Positions 25,813-35,400 of a DNA stretch of 64,000 bases are shown piece after piece (positions within the stretch are counted from its first letter, which is position 1; each line of letters starts with the position of its first letter). Location: NCBI RefSeq assembly GCF_900103825.1, contig NZ_FNIF01000001.1:372001-436000 (forward strand), in the 5' to 3' direction. The notes under the pieces were generated by a model, which saw only the letters and a list, made by a program, of their open reading frames with translations, had not been told where the DNA came from and did no database searches. This stretch comes from Paenibacillus sp. yr247 (lineage in GTDB: Bacteria; Bacillota; Bacilli; Paenibacillales; NBRC-103111). The translations under genes were made by a program, and so were the position numbers.

Positions 25813-27759
25813 TTGAAAACAATTGGAAAAAGAATCGGAATCATGATGTTGGCTGGAGGAATTATCGCAGCTAGTCTGGCAAGCGTACCTACACCTGCTC
25901 ATGCAGATATCGTCTGGGATCACTGGCAAAAAGCAGAATCACTTACTGCTAGCGGGAATAAGGGGGAAGCCGTTCCTCATTGGCAGTTTCTGGCTAATCA
26001 TTATGCGAGATCGGGTGAATGGGAAAATGCAGCTCTATTCTATGGAAATTTGGCTGCTTATTATGATGCAACCGGTGATTACGACCAAGCGATTCGCTAT
26101 TATGAATTAGAAAATGAGTACTGGGTGAAAGCTGGGAAAGACTGGGGAGCTGTTAAGCTGCAGCGTGCAGATCAAATTCGAACGACAGTTGAATTGTATC
26201 GTCAGGATCGTAATCAGACAGCAATTCAAGAATTAGCTTTGCCAAAGAACAGTACACTAGCCAAGTTTGAACCTACATACGGCACTTATCTAGGGGTTTA
26301 TTCAGAACAGGATCCCAAAGTGGGAAACATATTTACAAAGACGGAATCCGTTTATGGTAAAAAGCATGCTATCTATTTGGCCTATGCACATTGGGGTCAA
26401 GGTTTCCCAGCGATGTACGCGAAGAGAGCTAAAGATGCAGGCGGAGCCTTACAAATCGCTTGGGAACCTGACGATGGTTTAGATCCTGTTACTGACAGCG
26501 CCTATTTGCGAAAATGGGCACAAGATGCTAAGGCGGCAGGCATCCCGATCTTCTTGCGTTTTGCTGGGGAAATGAATGGCGCTTGGGTTAAATGGCACGG
26601 AAACCCTGCCCAATATATTGCGAAATTCCGAATGCTGCACGATGTATTTGCTGCTGAGGCTCCGAATGTCGCGATGGTTTGGAGTCCCGGTGATGTACCT
26701 GCGAATGATATTGACCCTTACTATCCCGGAGATGCGTATGTCGACTGGGTAGGGGTTAGCTTATATATTGAACCTTACGAAAATGGGAATCCAGCTCTGC
26801 CTTCTATGATTTCTACGAGTAACGTAGAAAGGCTGACGAGGCTTTACAACACCTATTCGGACCGTAAACCGTTAATGTTAAGTGAAACAGGCGTCCCGCA
26901 TTACGCCCATTCGGCAGTTGAAGATTTCACAGAATGGGGTAAACTCAATCTGCAGCGTTTATATGAGATCATGCCTTATAAATATCCAAGACTAAAGGCC
27001 ATTACTTACTTTAATGTGGATCAAAAAATGGAAAATGCGAAGAACGACTATTCACTGTCCAGCTCTTCTGTGATCCAAGATTACTATAGCAAGTTAATTG
27101 CTAATCCGTATTTGCTTTCCAAAGTAACTGATTCAGCTAAACCTGCAGATCGTATTGGTTACGTACCCGTTGATGCGAAACATCAAGCATTTTCCAAACA
27201 AACCAAGTTAATTCCGTTTGTCAAGATACCTGAGGTTTACATTGGTAAAGTAGAGTACGTCTTAAACGGACGAGTCATTGCGATACAATCGGACCTGCCG
27301 TATGGACTGGAGCTGCAAGCCGGAGATGTTCCGGAGGGTTCCGTCATTCAAATTCGGGTATATAACAAATCCGGTAAACAGACAGCTTTGCGTACCTTCG
27401 GTTTATCCTCACAAGTATCTGTTGAAATTGATGGGAAAGAGCAGAAATTTGAGCAAGCACCTGTCATTGTAAAAGGATCAACATTCACTCCACTTCGTGC
27501 GATTTTCGAAGCGATGGGTGCAACGGTGGATTATGAGGCAGCAACTAGAACGGTTACAGCCAAAAAAGGAAGTACCTCATTACGCCTAACTCTTGATGAG
27601 AAAACGGTGTATGTGAACGGCCAGGCTGTTCAGTTAGATGAGCCAGCACAGCTGGTTAACGGTTATACACTCGCGCCTGCTCGATTCGTCGGGGAAACCT
27701 TTGGCGGCAAAGTCGCGTGGGATGGCACAAGCAGAACGGTTACGATTACAACCAAATAG
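25813..27759 (+). CDS. Secreted GH26-type glycoside hydrolase with TPR and stalk domains
   Basis: A 648-residue exported protein. Signal peptide about 1-31, ending TPAHA. Residues 33-125 form TPR-like helical repeats. A TIM-barrel with GH26 landmarks follows: acid/base Glu253 in RFAGEMNGAW and nucleophile Glu358 in LMLSETGVPHY, so a beta-mannanase or beta-glucanase activity is likely. Residues about 530-648 are a copper-amine-oxidase-like stalk domain (TPLRAIFEAMGA, WDGTSRTVTI). The start is TTG, chosen because it supplies the charged n-region of the signal; ATG at 25843 would lose it. The combination of modules is unusual. Confidence 0.8.
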   Translation: MKTIGKRIGIMMLAGGIIAASLASVPTPAHADIVWDHWQKAESLTASGNKGEAVPHWQFLANHYARSGEWENAALFYGNLAAYYDATGDYDQAIRYYELENEYWVKAGKDWGAVKLQRADQIRTTVELYRQDRNQTAIQELALPKNSTLAKFEPTYGTYLGVYSEQDPKVGNIFTKTESVYGKKHAIYLAYAHWGQGFPAMYAKRAKDAGGALQIAWEPDDGLDPVTDSAYLRKWAQDAKAAGIPIFLRFAGEMNGAWVKWHGNPAQYIAKFRMLHDVFAAEAPNVAMVWSPGDVPANDIDPYYPGDAYVDWVGVSLYIEPYENGNPALPSMISTSNVERLTRLYNTYSDRKPLMLSETGVPHYAHSAVEDFTEWGKLNLQRLYEIMPYKYPRLKAITYFNVDQKMENAKNDYSLSSSSVIQDYYSKLIANPYLLSKVTDSAKPADRIGYVPVDAKHQAFSKQTKLIPFVKIPEVYIGKVEYVLNGRVIAIQSDLPYGLELQAGDVPEGSVIQIRVYNKSGKQTALRTFGLSSQVSVEIDGKEQKFEQAPVIVKGSTFTPLRAIFEAMGATVDYEAATRTVTAKKGSTSLRLTLDEKTVYVNGQAVQLDEPAQLVNGYTLAPARFVGETFGGKVAWDGTSRTVTITTK

Positions 27760-27781
27760 AAAAATGTCTTCAAAAAATAGT

Positions 27782-27832
27782 AGCTGTTTCATCGCCTGAG
27801 AAGAAAGTCAGAGCGTTGGAGCAGCTTTTTTC
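27782..27832 (+). terminator. Rho-independent terminator after the GH26 gene
   Basis: AGCTGTTTCATCGC (27782-27795) pairs with GCGTTGGAGCAGCT (27813-27826) with two G-U pairs and one mismatch, then T6. Confidence 0.75.
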
Positions 27833-27860
27833 CTATTTATTAGGAAGATGTAGATACCCA

Positions 27861-27992
27861 TGTTGTATTCTCTACAACAATTCCCACGCATAAAAGCTAT
27901 TTGCAACTCGAAGTTGCAGTTCGTACAACATTTGGAGCCAATTTGATGCAAAATCGGCAATATCGCGCCCAATTGTTGTACATAATGCAACA
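27861..27992 (+). repeat. Three 19-bp dyads of GTTGYA half-sites
   Basis: Three inverted repeats with the same 7-5-7 geometry: TGTTGTA-N5-TACAACA (27861-27879), TTGCAAC-N5-GTTGCAG (27901-27919) and TGTTGTA-N5-TGCAACA (27974-27992). A further TACAACA half-site lies at 27924-27930. They lie in the 389-base gap between the GH26 gene and the lacI-type gene, upstream of its promoter. The geometry suggests binding sites for a dimeric regulator. Confidence 0.55.
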
Positions 27993-28030
27993 ACGAAGGG
28001 TGAAAGTAGGGTTCTAGGTAGCAATTGTTT

Positions 28031-28046
28031 AGTTAAACGCGTAACT
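28031..28046 (+). promoter_or_regulatory. Operator candidate 1 of the LacI-type regulator
   Basis: AGTTAAACGCGTAACT, a dyad with AGTTA/TAACT arms and central CG as usual for LacI-family operators. It differs from the site at 28118 by a single base and lies 87 bp upstream of it, so looping between the two is possible. Confidence 0.65.
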
Positions 28047-28069
28047 GATAAATCAATTTAATAGCAAAA

Positions 28070-28084
28070 AAGATAGCGCTATCA
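28070..28084 (+). promoter_or_regulatory. cre-like palindrome upstream of the lacI promoter
   Basis: GATAGCGCTATC (28072-28083) is a perfect 12-bp palindrome. With flanks it matches the CcpA cre consensus at about 12 of 14 positions. It sits just upstream of the -35 box, where CcpA could act on this sugar operon. Binding is not shown. Confidence 0.4.
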
Positions 28085-28086
28085 TA

Positions 28087-28115
28087 TTGTAATATTGGAT
28101 ATTGTGTCTTATAAT
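28087..28115 (+). promoter_or_regulatory. Sigma-A promoter of the lacI-sugar operon
   Basis: TTGTAA (28087-28092) and TATAAT (28110-28115) with a 17-base spacer. The start point should fall at about 28122, inside the second operator candidate. Confidence 0.75.
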
Positions 28116-28117
28116 CT

Positions 28118-28133
28118 AGTTAAACGTGTAACT
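28118..28133 (+). promoter_or_regulatory. Operator candidate 2 of the LacI-type regulator
   Basis: AGTTAAACGTGTAACT directly follows the -10 box and covers the expected transcription start, 15 bases before the regulator ATG. Occupancy would block the promoter, giving autorepression of the operon. Confidence 0.7.
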
Positions 28134-28148
28134 AAAGAGGGTTGAGGA

Positions 28149-29177
28149 ATGAAGAAACCAACAATTAAAGATGTAGCCAAAGTCGCAGGTGTTTCAGCAG
28201 CCGCAGTGTCCTATGCATTAAACGGCCGAACGGATAAAGTCTCCAATGAGACGATCGAGCGAATTAAGAAAATTATTGAAACCTTAAACTACATACCGGA
28301 TTTCTCAGCGAGAAGTTTAGTAAAGAACCAATCCAAGTTGATTGGTATCATGATTCCACAGACAGAATCTCATAAGCAGCTAATACTTGAAAACCCTTTC
28401 TATAGCGAAATGATAAGCGGCATTGAGGGCAAGCTTCGCGAGTATGGGTACCACCTCTTGTTATCTGGCGTTAACCAAGGGGAAAGTTATCTGGATTTAT
28501 CCGTTCAACGTAATCTGGATGGTGCCATTATGATGGGAATTTATCCGGAACAGTTTTATGACGGCTTCAAGAAAATTAATATTCCGATTGTCCTGATAGA
28601 CAGTTACATTAACGACAGTTATTTCAAGCGAATCGGCATTGATGACGAATATGGCGGATATTTAGCGACGAAGTATCTGATTGATAAAGGTCACTCCAAT
28701 ATTGGACTCGTGACCGGAGCGATTCGTAAAGATGGTGTTGTCGAGAAGCGTTTCCTCGGTTACAAACGTGCGATTCGTGAAGCGAATTTCTTTTATAATG
28801 CAGACTATGTGTTTGAAGAATCCATGAGTTATGAGCATGGTGTGGCTGCGGGACAGCTCATTGCAAACAAGTTTCCCGAGATCACTGCTGTATTTGCTAC
28901 GGGGGACATGGTCGCATTCGGAGCGATTCGGAGCTTGATGGACATGGGGAAAAAAGTCCCGGAAGACATCTCCGTCATTGGCTTTGATGATATCACGATG
29001 TCGAAGATGTTTATCCCGCCACTAACAACAATCCGGCAAAATATCACCGAAAAAGGGGCTATTGCGGCTGAGCATCTCATCAACATGATTCAAGGCGGCG
29101 CCCAGCAAGAAGCGAATGAGATCATGCTTCCGCTAACGATCGTAGAGAGAGCAACAGTTAGAGCCAGGAATAATTAA
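28149..29177 (+). CDS. LacI-family transcriptional regulator
   Basis: A 342-residue regulator with an N-terminal helix-turn-helix and hinge (TIKDVAKVAGVSAAAVSYALNG) and a periplasmic-binding-protein-like ligand domain (about residues 60-340, ending in the ISVIGFDD and LTTIRQ segments). As first gene ahead of a sugar ABC transporter and a GH31 enzyme, it very likely represses this operon and responds to its sugar. Two matching dyads overlap and precede its promoter. Confidence 0.92.
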   Translation: MKKPTIKDVAKVAGVSAAAVSYALNGRTDKVSNETIERIKKIIETLNYIPDFSARSLVKNQSKLIGIMIPQTESHKQLILENPFYSEMISGIEGKLREYGYHLLLSGVNQGESYLDLSVQRNLDGAIMMGIYPEQFYDGFKKINIPIVLIDSYINDSYFKRIGIDDEYGGYLATKYLIDKGHSNIGLVTGAIRKDGVVEKRFLGYKRAIREANFFYNADYVFEESMSYEHGVAAGQLIANKFPEITAVFATGDMVAFGAIRSLMDMGKKVPEDISVIGFDDITMSKMFIPPLTTIRQNITEKGAIAAEHLINMIQGGAQQEANEIMLPLTIVERATVRARNN

Positions 29178-29207
29178 CATGTAGGAACACCGGGAAAGGA
29201 GAGCGTC

Positions 29208-30092
29208 ATGGTCGGACAAAAGAGATTTTCCAAAGCAGTTGTCATTATCGGATTTTTATTGCCAAGTTTAGCGGGATTACTTCTGTTCCAACTCATCCCG
29301 ATGCTGTCATCGGCGGTCATCTCCTTTACGAATTGGGATTTGTTAACCCCGGCGAAGTTCGTTGGGGTGGATAATTACACCGAAGCTTTGCAGGATGAGA
29401 AAACGCTTACATCACTTAAGAATATTCTTCAGTACATCCTTGGTTATTTACCCTCTGTTCTTGCTTTTGGTTTACTGTTCGCGGTTTTACTGAATAGGAA
29501 GCTAAGAGGAATTAAGCTTTATCGGATCTTCATCTTTGTACCCGTCATCACCTCGTGGGTAGCTGTTTCCATCGTATGGCGCTGGCTGCTGAATGGACAG
29601 AGCGGACTCATTAACTACCTGCTGTCGCTAATCGGAATTCAAGGACCTGTATGGCTGCAGGACTTCGTATGGGCGATGCCCTCCATTATCGCAGTTAGTG
29701 TATGGAAAGATATCGGTTATGTGACCGTCATTCTTCTTGCGGGACTGCAGGATATTTCGGACGATTATTACGAAGCGGCGACAATTGATGGCGCAGGCGG
29801 GTTTGGGCAGTTTTTCCGTGTAACGTTACCGCTGCTCACGCCTAGCATCTTTTTCGTACTTGTCATATCGCTCATCAATGGCTTCCAGCTTTTTGATCAG
29901 GTGCTAGTTATGACAGGCGGCGGTCCAGCTGGGCAAACGAGCACGCTTGTGCAGCAAATTTATGGGAATGCTTTTCAAAGCTATAAAATGGGCTTTGCCT
30001 CTGCGCAGTCATGGATCTTATTCGTCATTATTTTCGCCGTCACCATCGTTCAGCAGCAGCTTCAGAAAAGGTGGGTTACCTATGACAGATAA
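29208..30092 (+). CDS. Carbohydrate ABC transporter permease (MalF/UgpA type)
   Basis: A 294-residue CUT1-family permease with six predicted helices. The conserved cytoplasmic coupling loop reads EAATIDGAGGFGQFFRVTLPLLTPS, matching the EAA motif (EAAxIDGA-x9-I/LPxxxP). It starts behind GGAAAGGAGAG and overlaps the second permease gene by 11 bases. No ATPase gene is in the operon, which is usual for CUT1 systems that share an MsmX-type ATPase encoded elsewhere. Confidence 0.92.
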   Translation: MVGQKRFSKAVVIIGFLLPSLAGLLLFQLIPMLSSAVISFTNWDLLTPAKFVGVDNYTEALQDEKTLTSLKNILQYILGYLPSVLAFGLLFAVLLNRKLRGIKLYRIFIFVPVITSWVAVSIVWRWLLNGQSGLINYLLSLIGIQGPVWLQDFVWAMPSIIAVSVWKDIGYVTVILLAGLQDISDDYYEAATIDGAGGFGQFFRVTLPLLTPSIFFVLVISLINGFQLFDQVLVMTGGGPAGQTSTLVQQIYGNAFQSYKMGFASAQSWILFVIIFAVTIVQQQLQKRWVTYDR

Positions 30093-30912
30093 ATATATGC
30101 CGTATCGGAACTTGCTTTCACACCTCATTTTGATTGTGGCGGCTGTCGTTCTCATGTTTCCTTTTGTCTGGATGCTGTCGGGTTCCTTTAAGGATAACTT
30201 GGAAGTCGTCCGAATGCCGCCTAATTTAATACCCGATACATTTAAATTCAGCAACTACGTCGAGATTACGAAATACTTTCCGATCTATCGCTTTTTGGGC
30301 AACAGCGTAGGTATTTCCTTAGTGACGACCGCTGCGCAGATCGTTGTATGTGCGATGGCTGCATTTGTTTTTGCTAAAATACCGTTCCGAGGCAGGGAGA
30401 CTTTATTCGTTCTCTATTTGATCACGATGATGATTCCTATGCAGGTGACGATGACGCCACTCTTTATCGTGTTTCAAAAACTGCACCTGACGAATACGTA
30501 TCTCGGTCTCATTTTGCCAGGAATCTTCAGTGCTTACGGGACTTTCCTGCTTCGACAACACATCATGACCATTCCTGATCCGCTGATTGAGGCAGCCAGA
30601 ATGGATGGAGCTTCTTATGTGAGAGTATTTATGAGCATCATTCTTCCGTTTAGCAAACCTGCTCTTGCGACGCTAGCCATTTTTGCTTTCATGGCTTCTT
30701 GGAACAATTTTTTATGGCCGCTTATTATTACGAGCGATAAGGAGTTGATGACACTTCCGATTGGACTAAGCAAGCTGCAAGGCAGATGGGCGACGGAGTG
30801 GAACATTTTGATGGCGGGGAATGTGATTAGCTTTATACCGATTTTCATTGTGTTTTTATTCGCGTCGAAATACTTCATTAAGGGAATGACCATGAGTGGG
30901 GTTAAAGGATAA
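30082..30912 (+). CDS. Carbohydrate ABC transporter permease (MalG type)
   Basis: A 276-residue partner permease with six helices and the EAA loop EAARMDGASYVRVFMSIILPFSKP. The start is placed at ATG 30082, overlapping the end of the first permease gene by 11 bases and preceded by AAAAGGTGG; the frame is open further upstream but that would run inside the first permease. Ends MTMSGVKG, the standard C-terminus of CUT1 MalG-like proteins. Confidence 0.92.
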   Translation: MTDKYMPYRNLLSHLILIVAAVVLMFPFVWMLSGSFKDNLEVVRMPPNLIPDTFKFSNYVEITKYFPIYRFLGNSVGISLVTTAAQIVVCAMAAFVFAKIPFRGRETLFVLYLITMMIPMQVTMTPLFIVFQKLHLTNTYLGLILPGIFSAYGTFLLRQHIMTIPDPLIEAARMDGASYVRVFMSIILPFSKPALATLAIFAFMASWNNFLWPLIITSDKELMTLPIGLSKLQGRWATEWNILMAGNVISFIPIFIVFLFASKYFIKGMTMSGVKG

Positions 30913-31010
30913 TGAGAGGGGTGATGGAATTCGTTGAGGCGTAAGTGATGAAAATGAAAATGACAATCGTGAGTTAACTAAGAAAATTCATACGAAGAGA
31001 GGGTTTAAAG

Positions 31011-32360
31011 ATGGTTACTAAAAAAACAGGTTGGGTCGTTGCGTTAGGTATGGTTGTTTCTCTTGCAGCTACGGGGTGTGGAGCGGATACGAAAAAAGAA
31101 GCTACGCCGACGCCAAAACAAGAGCCTACAGCAGCTGCTATGGGAGCAGCAACACCAGAGACAAAGAAGGAACCGGTTACCCTTAAGTTCATGCAGTATA
31201 CCGCAAGCGGTTCTCAAGAGCAGACGCTAGGCGATATGGTGAAAGCGTTCGAGTCGGCCAATCCTGACGTGAAGGTCAAAGTGGATATCGTCGATTACAA
31301 CAACTACTACACGAAGCTCAATACACAGCTCGCATCGGGGGATGCGCCTGACGTATTTGAGGTTGGTTACGAAAACTTCGTCTCTTATGCCGCCAAAAAT
31401 ACACTAAAAGACTTGACGCCGATCATTGCGAAGGACACGACGTTCAAGCCGGAAATCTACAAAGGTCTTGCCTATGACTCATTCAAGTATAGCGGTAAGC
31501 AATATGGAGTCGTAGAGTCATTTTCAGACGTAGTTCTTTTCTATAATAAGGACTTGTTTGACAAAAAGCAAGTTGAGTATCCGAAGGCGGATTGGACGTG
31601 GAAACAAGAATTAGAAGCGGCTCAAAAGCTCACCGACGCCAAAAGCGGCGTATGGGGAACCTATTCGCCAATTCAATTTTATGAGTTTTACAAAACAATC
31701 GCTCAGAACGGCGGAGGCATCTGGAGTGCAGATGGCAAACCTACTGTAAACAGTAAAGAAAATATTGAAGCCTTGAATTGGATGCTGGATAAAGCGAAAA
31801 AGTATAAAGTTTCTCCAGCGCTTAACGACGATACTTTTAACCAGCCAGATGCTGACTTAAATGCATTTAAAGCGGGTAAGATTGCTATGCTGCGTGGCGG
31901 AATTTGGAACTTTGGCCGCTTTGCGGATGCTCCGTTCAAATGGGATATTGCACTAGAGCCTGGTAATACGAAGAAAGCGCATCATTTCTTTGCGGATGGC
32001 CTTGTTGTTTCTGATAAAACGAAAAATGCGGAAGCGGCTTGGAAATTTATCAAATTCATGTCTTCCGATCCTTCTGTTGTTAGCAAACGGATTGAGAAGG
32101 GCTGGAGTGTGCCGGCTGTTTCGGATGAAAAAGTCATGGAGGCTTATTTCAAACAAACGCCGCCAGCTTCGAAGAAAATCGTACTTGATGCATTAAATTC
32201 GCTTGTACTGACACCAGTAGGTCCTATTCCGGACAAATGGAACGACTTGACGAAAGCGATCGGCGACGAGCTGGACAAAGCGAAATTGAAATCCGATTAC
32301 ACAGCGGAAAAAGCACTCAATGAAGCGCAAGCTAAGATTGAAAAATTAGTAACTAAATAG
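31011..32360 (+). CDS. Extracellular sugar-binding lipoprotein of the ABC transporter
   Basis: A 449-residue family 1 solute-binding protein. Signal peptide with lipobox AATGC, then a Thr/Pro/Ala-rich tether to about residue 55, then the two-lobed binding domain (VTLKFMQYTASG, GDAPDVFEVG, IAMLRGGIWNFG). It is placed after both permeases rather than before them. A GC-rich hairpin follows its stop, so its mRNA may be stabilised relative to the enzyme genes downstream. Confidence 0.93.
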   Translation: MVTKKTGWVVALGMVVSLAATGCGADTKKEATPTPKQEPTAAAMGAATPETKKEPVTLKFMQYTASGSQEQTLGDMVKAFESANPDVKVKVDIVDYNNYYTKLNTQLASGDAPDVFEVGYENFVSYAAKNTLKDLTPIIAKDTTFKPEIYKGLAYDSFKYSGKQYGVVESFSDVVLFYNKDLFDKKQVEYPKADWTWKQELEAAQKLTDAKSGVWGTYSPIQFYEFYKTIAQNGGGIWSADGKPTVNSKENIEALNWMLDKAKKYKVSPALNDDTFNQPDADLNAFKAGKIAMLRGGIWNFGRFADAPFKWDIALEPGNTKKAHHFFADGLVVSDKTKNAEAAWKFIKFMSSDPSVVSKRIEKGWSVPAVSDEKVMEAYFKQTPPASKKIVLDALNSLVLTPVGPIPDKWNDLTKAIGDELDKAKLKSDYTAEKALNEAQAKIEKLVTK

Positions 32361-32386
32361 CATAGTGCGGACATAGAGTCGGCAGG

Positions 32387-32418
32387 GAAGGGGCATTGTT
32401 GCGGCAACGGCCCCTTTC
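32387..32418 (+). promoter_or_regulatory. Intercistronic hairpin between binding protein and GH31 genes
   Basis: AAGGGGC (32388-32394) pairs with GCCCCTT (32410-32416) around an inner GTTGC/CAAC stem. The T-tract behind it is weak (TTCTC), so it is more likely a partial terminator or mRNA-end stabiliser than a full stop. Such hairpins after sugar-binding-protein genes raise their expression over the rest of the operon. Confidence 0.5.
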
Positions 32419-32449
32419 TCATTCATACACGGATGGAGTAGGAGGATTT

Positions 32450-35400
32450 ATGGTGCAAACAATAGATTCAAATCAGAATGTTAAATACTTTTTAGATGAA
32501 CATACGGGTCAGGTTACGATTTCGGGGCAGCTTGCCACTTTTCGAGATATTGCATTTTTGAGTTATGCGCTTATTCAGCGAGGTGAGGCGGAGCGTGTAT
32601 TGCCTGTACTGCGTTTGATGAACAGCGATCAATTTAAGGGAAAGTTGGCGCTAACGGATGCGGCGCTCCGGATATGGGCTTTCGGTGAATATCTCAAGGT
32701 AACGGAAGATCAGGATTTCAAATTGGAGATCGAAGGGATTATCGAGGAAACCGCCTTACTTCTAGACAGCAATTGGCAGAAACCGCAGCCTCATTGGCTG
32801 CAGCACGGGAACGAAGGCATTTATTTGAGCCATTTAGCGATGTACTTCGCTGCGGTTCAAGCGAATATTCAGAACGGCGTTGGCGAGCGGGGTGTGCGTT
32901 TACTGAAGGCGATTCGTGAACTCGTCTTTGCCAGCTTCATTAAAGAGGGCCGAGTCATTAGCGAATTGGGTGATACAGCGATTCATGGGGATATCCTCAC
33001 AGCAGCAATTCCATTCGGTATGCTGGGTATTGAAGACCGCATTCTAATCGAAGCGTTGTATAAATTGGAAGAAACACTCGTAAGTAAAGGGGTAAGATTC
33101 AAAGCTGGAGACACCTTTTATGGAGGCTGTGAGCGATCCGATCTTACCTGCCTGTTGGCGTTATACTACGCTAAAAAGGGGGACACAGTTCGAGCGAAAG
33201 AACTGTTAGCTCATGTAGAGTCGTTTCGGAAGGAAAATGCGAAGCTGTATGAAGTAGACGCTTCTACAGCCAAGGAGCCTTTGTTGCTGGCTTATTGGCG
33301 TGAACATGCAGGAGAACCACCCGTCAGTACATGGGGTGGCGTACTGTTGGAGCTAGCACAGGCTGCGCTTATTTCAGGTGATGTCCGTAGTGAAAGCTTG
33401 CACAGCGTCACTCTGGTGCATCAACCGACGGGTTACGATGACCCTTACGTCATCTTGCCTTACGAGCGGTTTCCTCGTCATCCCGAAGCGGGGGATTCGG
33501 TGCTTGTGCGCCTCCTGACTCAGCCTTTTCAGGCGAGTCAGGTTGTGACTGTGCAGTCCGCCGTTAATGGCATTCCGGCGGCCGAAGCCGTGACCGCCGT
33601 CATGAAAGTGACAGACGGCGGAGAAAAGGTCTGGGAAGCGCAGCTGGGCCCTTACCTCGCAGGTGACGAGGTCAGCTATGCTTTTGCGCTTCAGAGCGGA
33701 AGCAAGTCGCTGAGTTCAGCGACTTACCGCTTTCAAGTGCTGGCATGGACGGCGCTGGAGCGCGTCCATGAACTAAATTCGACGACGGATGGCTTCGTCG
33801 TCGAATTGGCTTACGGTGCGGCGGGTACTCGCACCGCACAGCTGTCTTTCCGTGCCGACGAGAGCGGCGCGATCAAGCTGACGTTCGCCGCAGACGGCGA
33901 ACGCTCTCTAGGTGCGCCGGCGCAGCGGGCGGCGCTGGAGGTTGGACGCGCACGGCTGGAAGCCGAGGTGCGCGGAGGCAAGCTTGCGCTCGCGCTGCGC
34001 AGCACGGAGGGCGTGCTGATGGAGGGCTTCGCCGCTGAAGGGAAGCCGTTTATCGAGGCATTAACCGACGGCTCGGGAAGCCTGCATAAGCTTCGCTTGA
34101 ACTTGAAAACGAGCCCGGAGCATCGCTGGTTCGGCATGGGGGAACGCTTTTCCCATTATGAATATTCGGGTCATGAAGTCGATCAATATGTGTACAATCA
34201 GTACCGAGATCAAGGATTGAAGACTTACATGCCGGTTCCTTTTGCGATATCTTCCGGCGGGTATGCGATCTTCGTGGATACGGCGCTTTATTCGACTTTC
34301 CGCTTTCATACACGGTTATCTGATCTTGTGGAAGTGGAAGCGGACGTGTCGCAGGCGAATCAACAGCTGGTTGCCTATTTATTTGCGGAGGAGCCGCTCG
34401 CGATGGTTGGACAGTTTACCCAGCTATCAGGCAAACCTGTATTACCGCCGAAGTGGTCGTTTGGACCGTGGATGTCCAGCAATAACTGGGATTTCCAGGC
34501 TGAGGTTTTGAAGCAGGCCGAGCTAACGGCGAAGTATCAGATCCCGTCCACGGTGCTAGTGATTGAGCAATGGAGTGACGAGGCGACGTTCTATATTTTT
34601 AACGATGCGCAGTACACTGTCAAAGACGGTAATCTACCGTTTAGCTATGATGAATTCCAGTTCCCGGAATGGGGCCGTTGGCCGAATCCAAAGGGGATGG
34701 TTGAAGAATTGCATGAGCAGGGCTTGAAGGTGCTGTTATGGCAAATTCCCATTCATAAACATATGTATGGCGTTGCTCACGGTCAGCGCGATCAGGATGA
34801 AATTACACTGCTAGAGCAAGGTTACTGTGTGAAAACGGCGAATGGGGAGCCGTACACATTGCCTTATAACTGGTTCAAGGATTGTCATATTCTTGACTTT
34901 ACGAACCCGGAAGCGGTGAAATGGTGGTTTAATAAGCGCCGATACCTCGCAGATGAAATCGGTGTGGATGGTTTTAAAACCGATGGCGGCGAGTTCGTCT
35001 TCGGTCACGATTTACAGTTCTATGATGGCTCTACAGGCCGCGAAATGCGCAATTTGTATCCCAATTTATATGTGGGCAGCTATTACAATTTTATCCAGCA
35101 GTATGCCAAAGACGGAGGCATTACTTTTAGCCGGGCGGGTTACACGGGAGCACAGCGGTACCCGATGCACTGGGCTGGCGATGAGCGCTCAACCTTTCAG
35201 GCCTTCCGCTCTTCGATGATTGCCGGGTTATCCAGCAGCATGTCGGGCATTGCGTTCTGGGGTTGGGATCTGGGCGGCTTTCATGGGGACATTCCGACAG
35301 CGGAGCTGTTTATAAGATCCACCCAAATGGCCGCTTTTTGCCCTGTCATGCAGTATCATGCCGAGACGAAAGGCGAGTTCAATCAAGATCGAACGCCGTG

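Noticed and set aside
29947..30081. Upstream extension of the second sugar permease
   Set aside because: The extension overlaps the coding region of the first permease; ATG 30082 has a ribosome binding site and gives the standard permease length.
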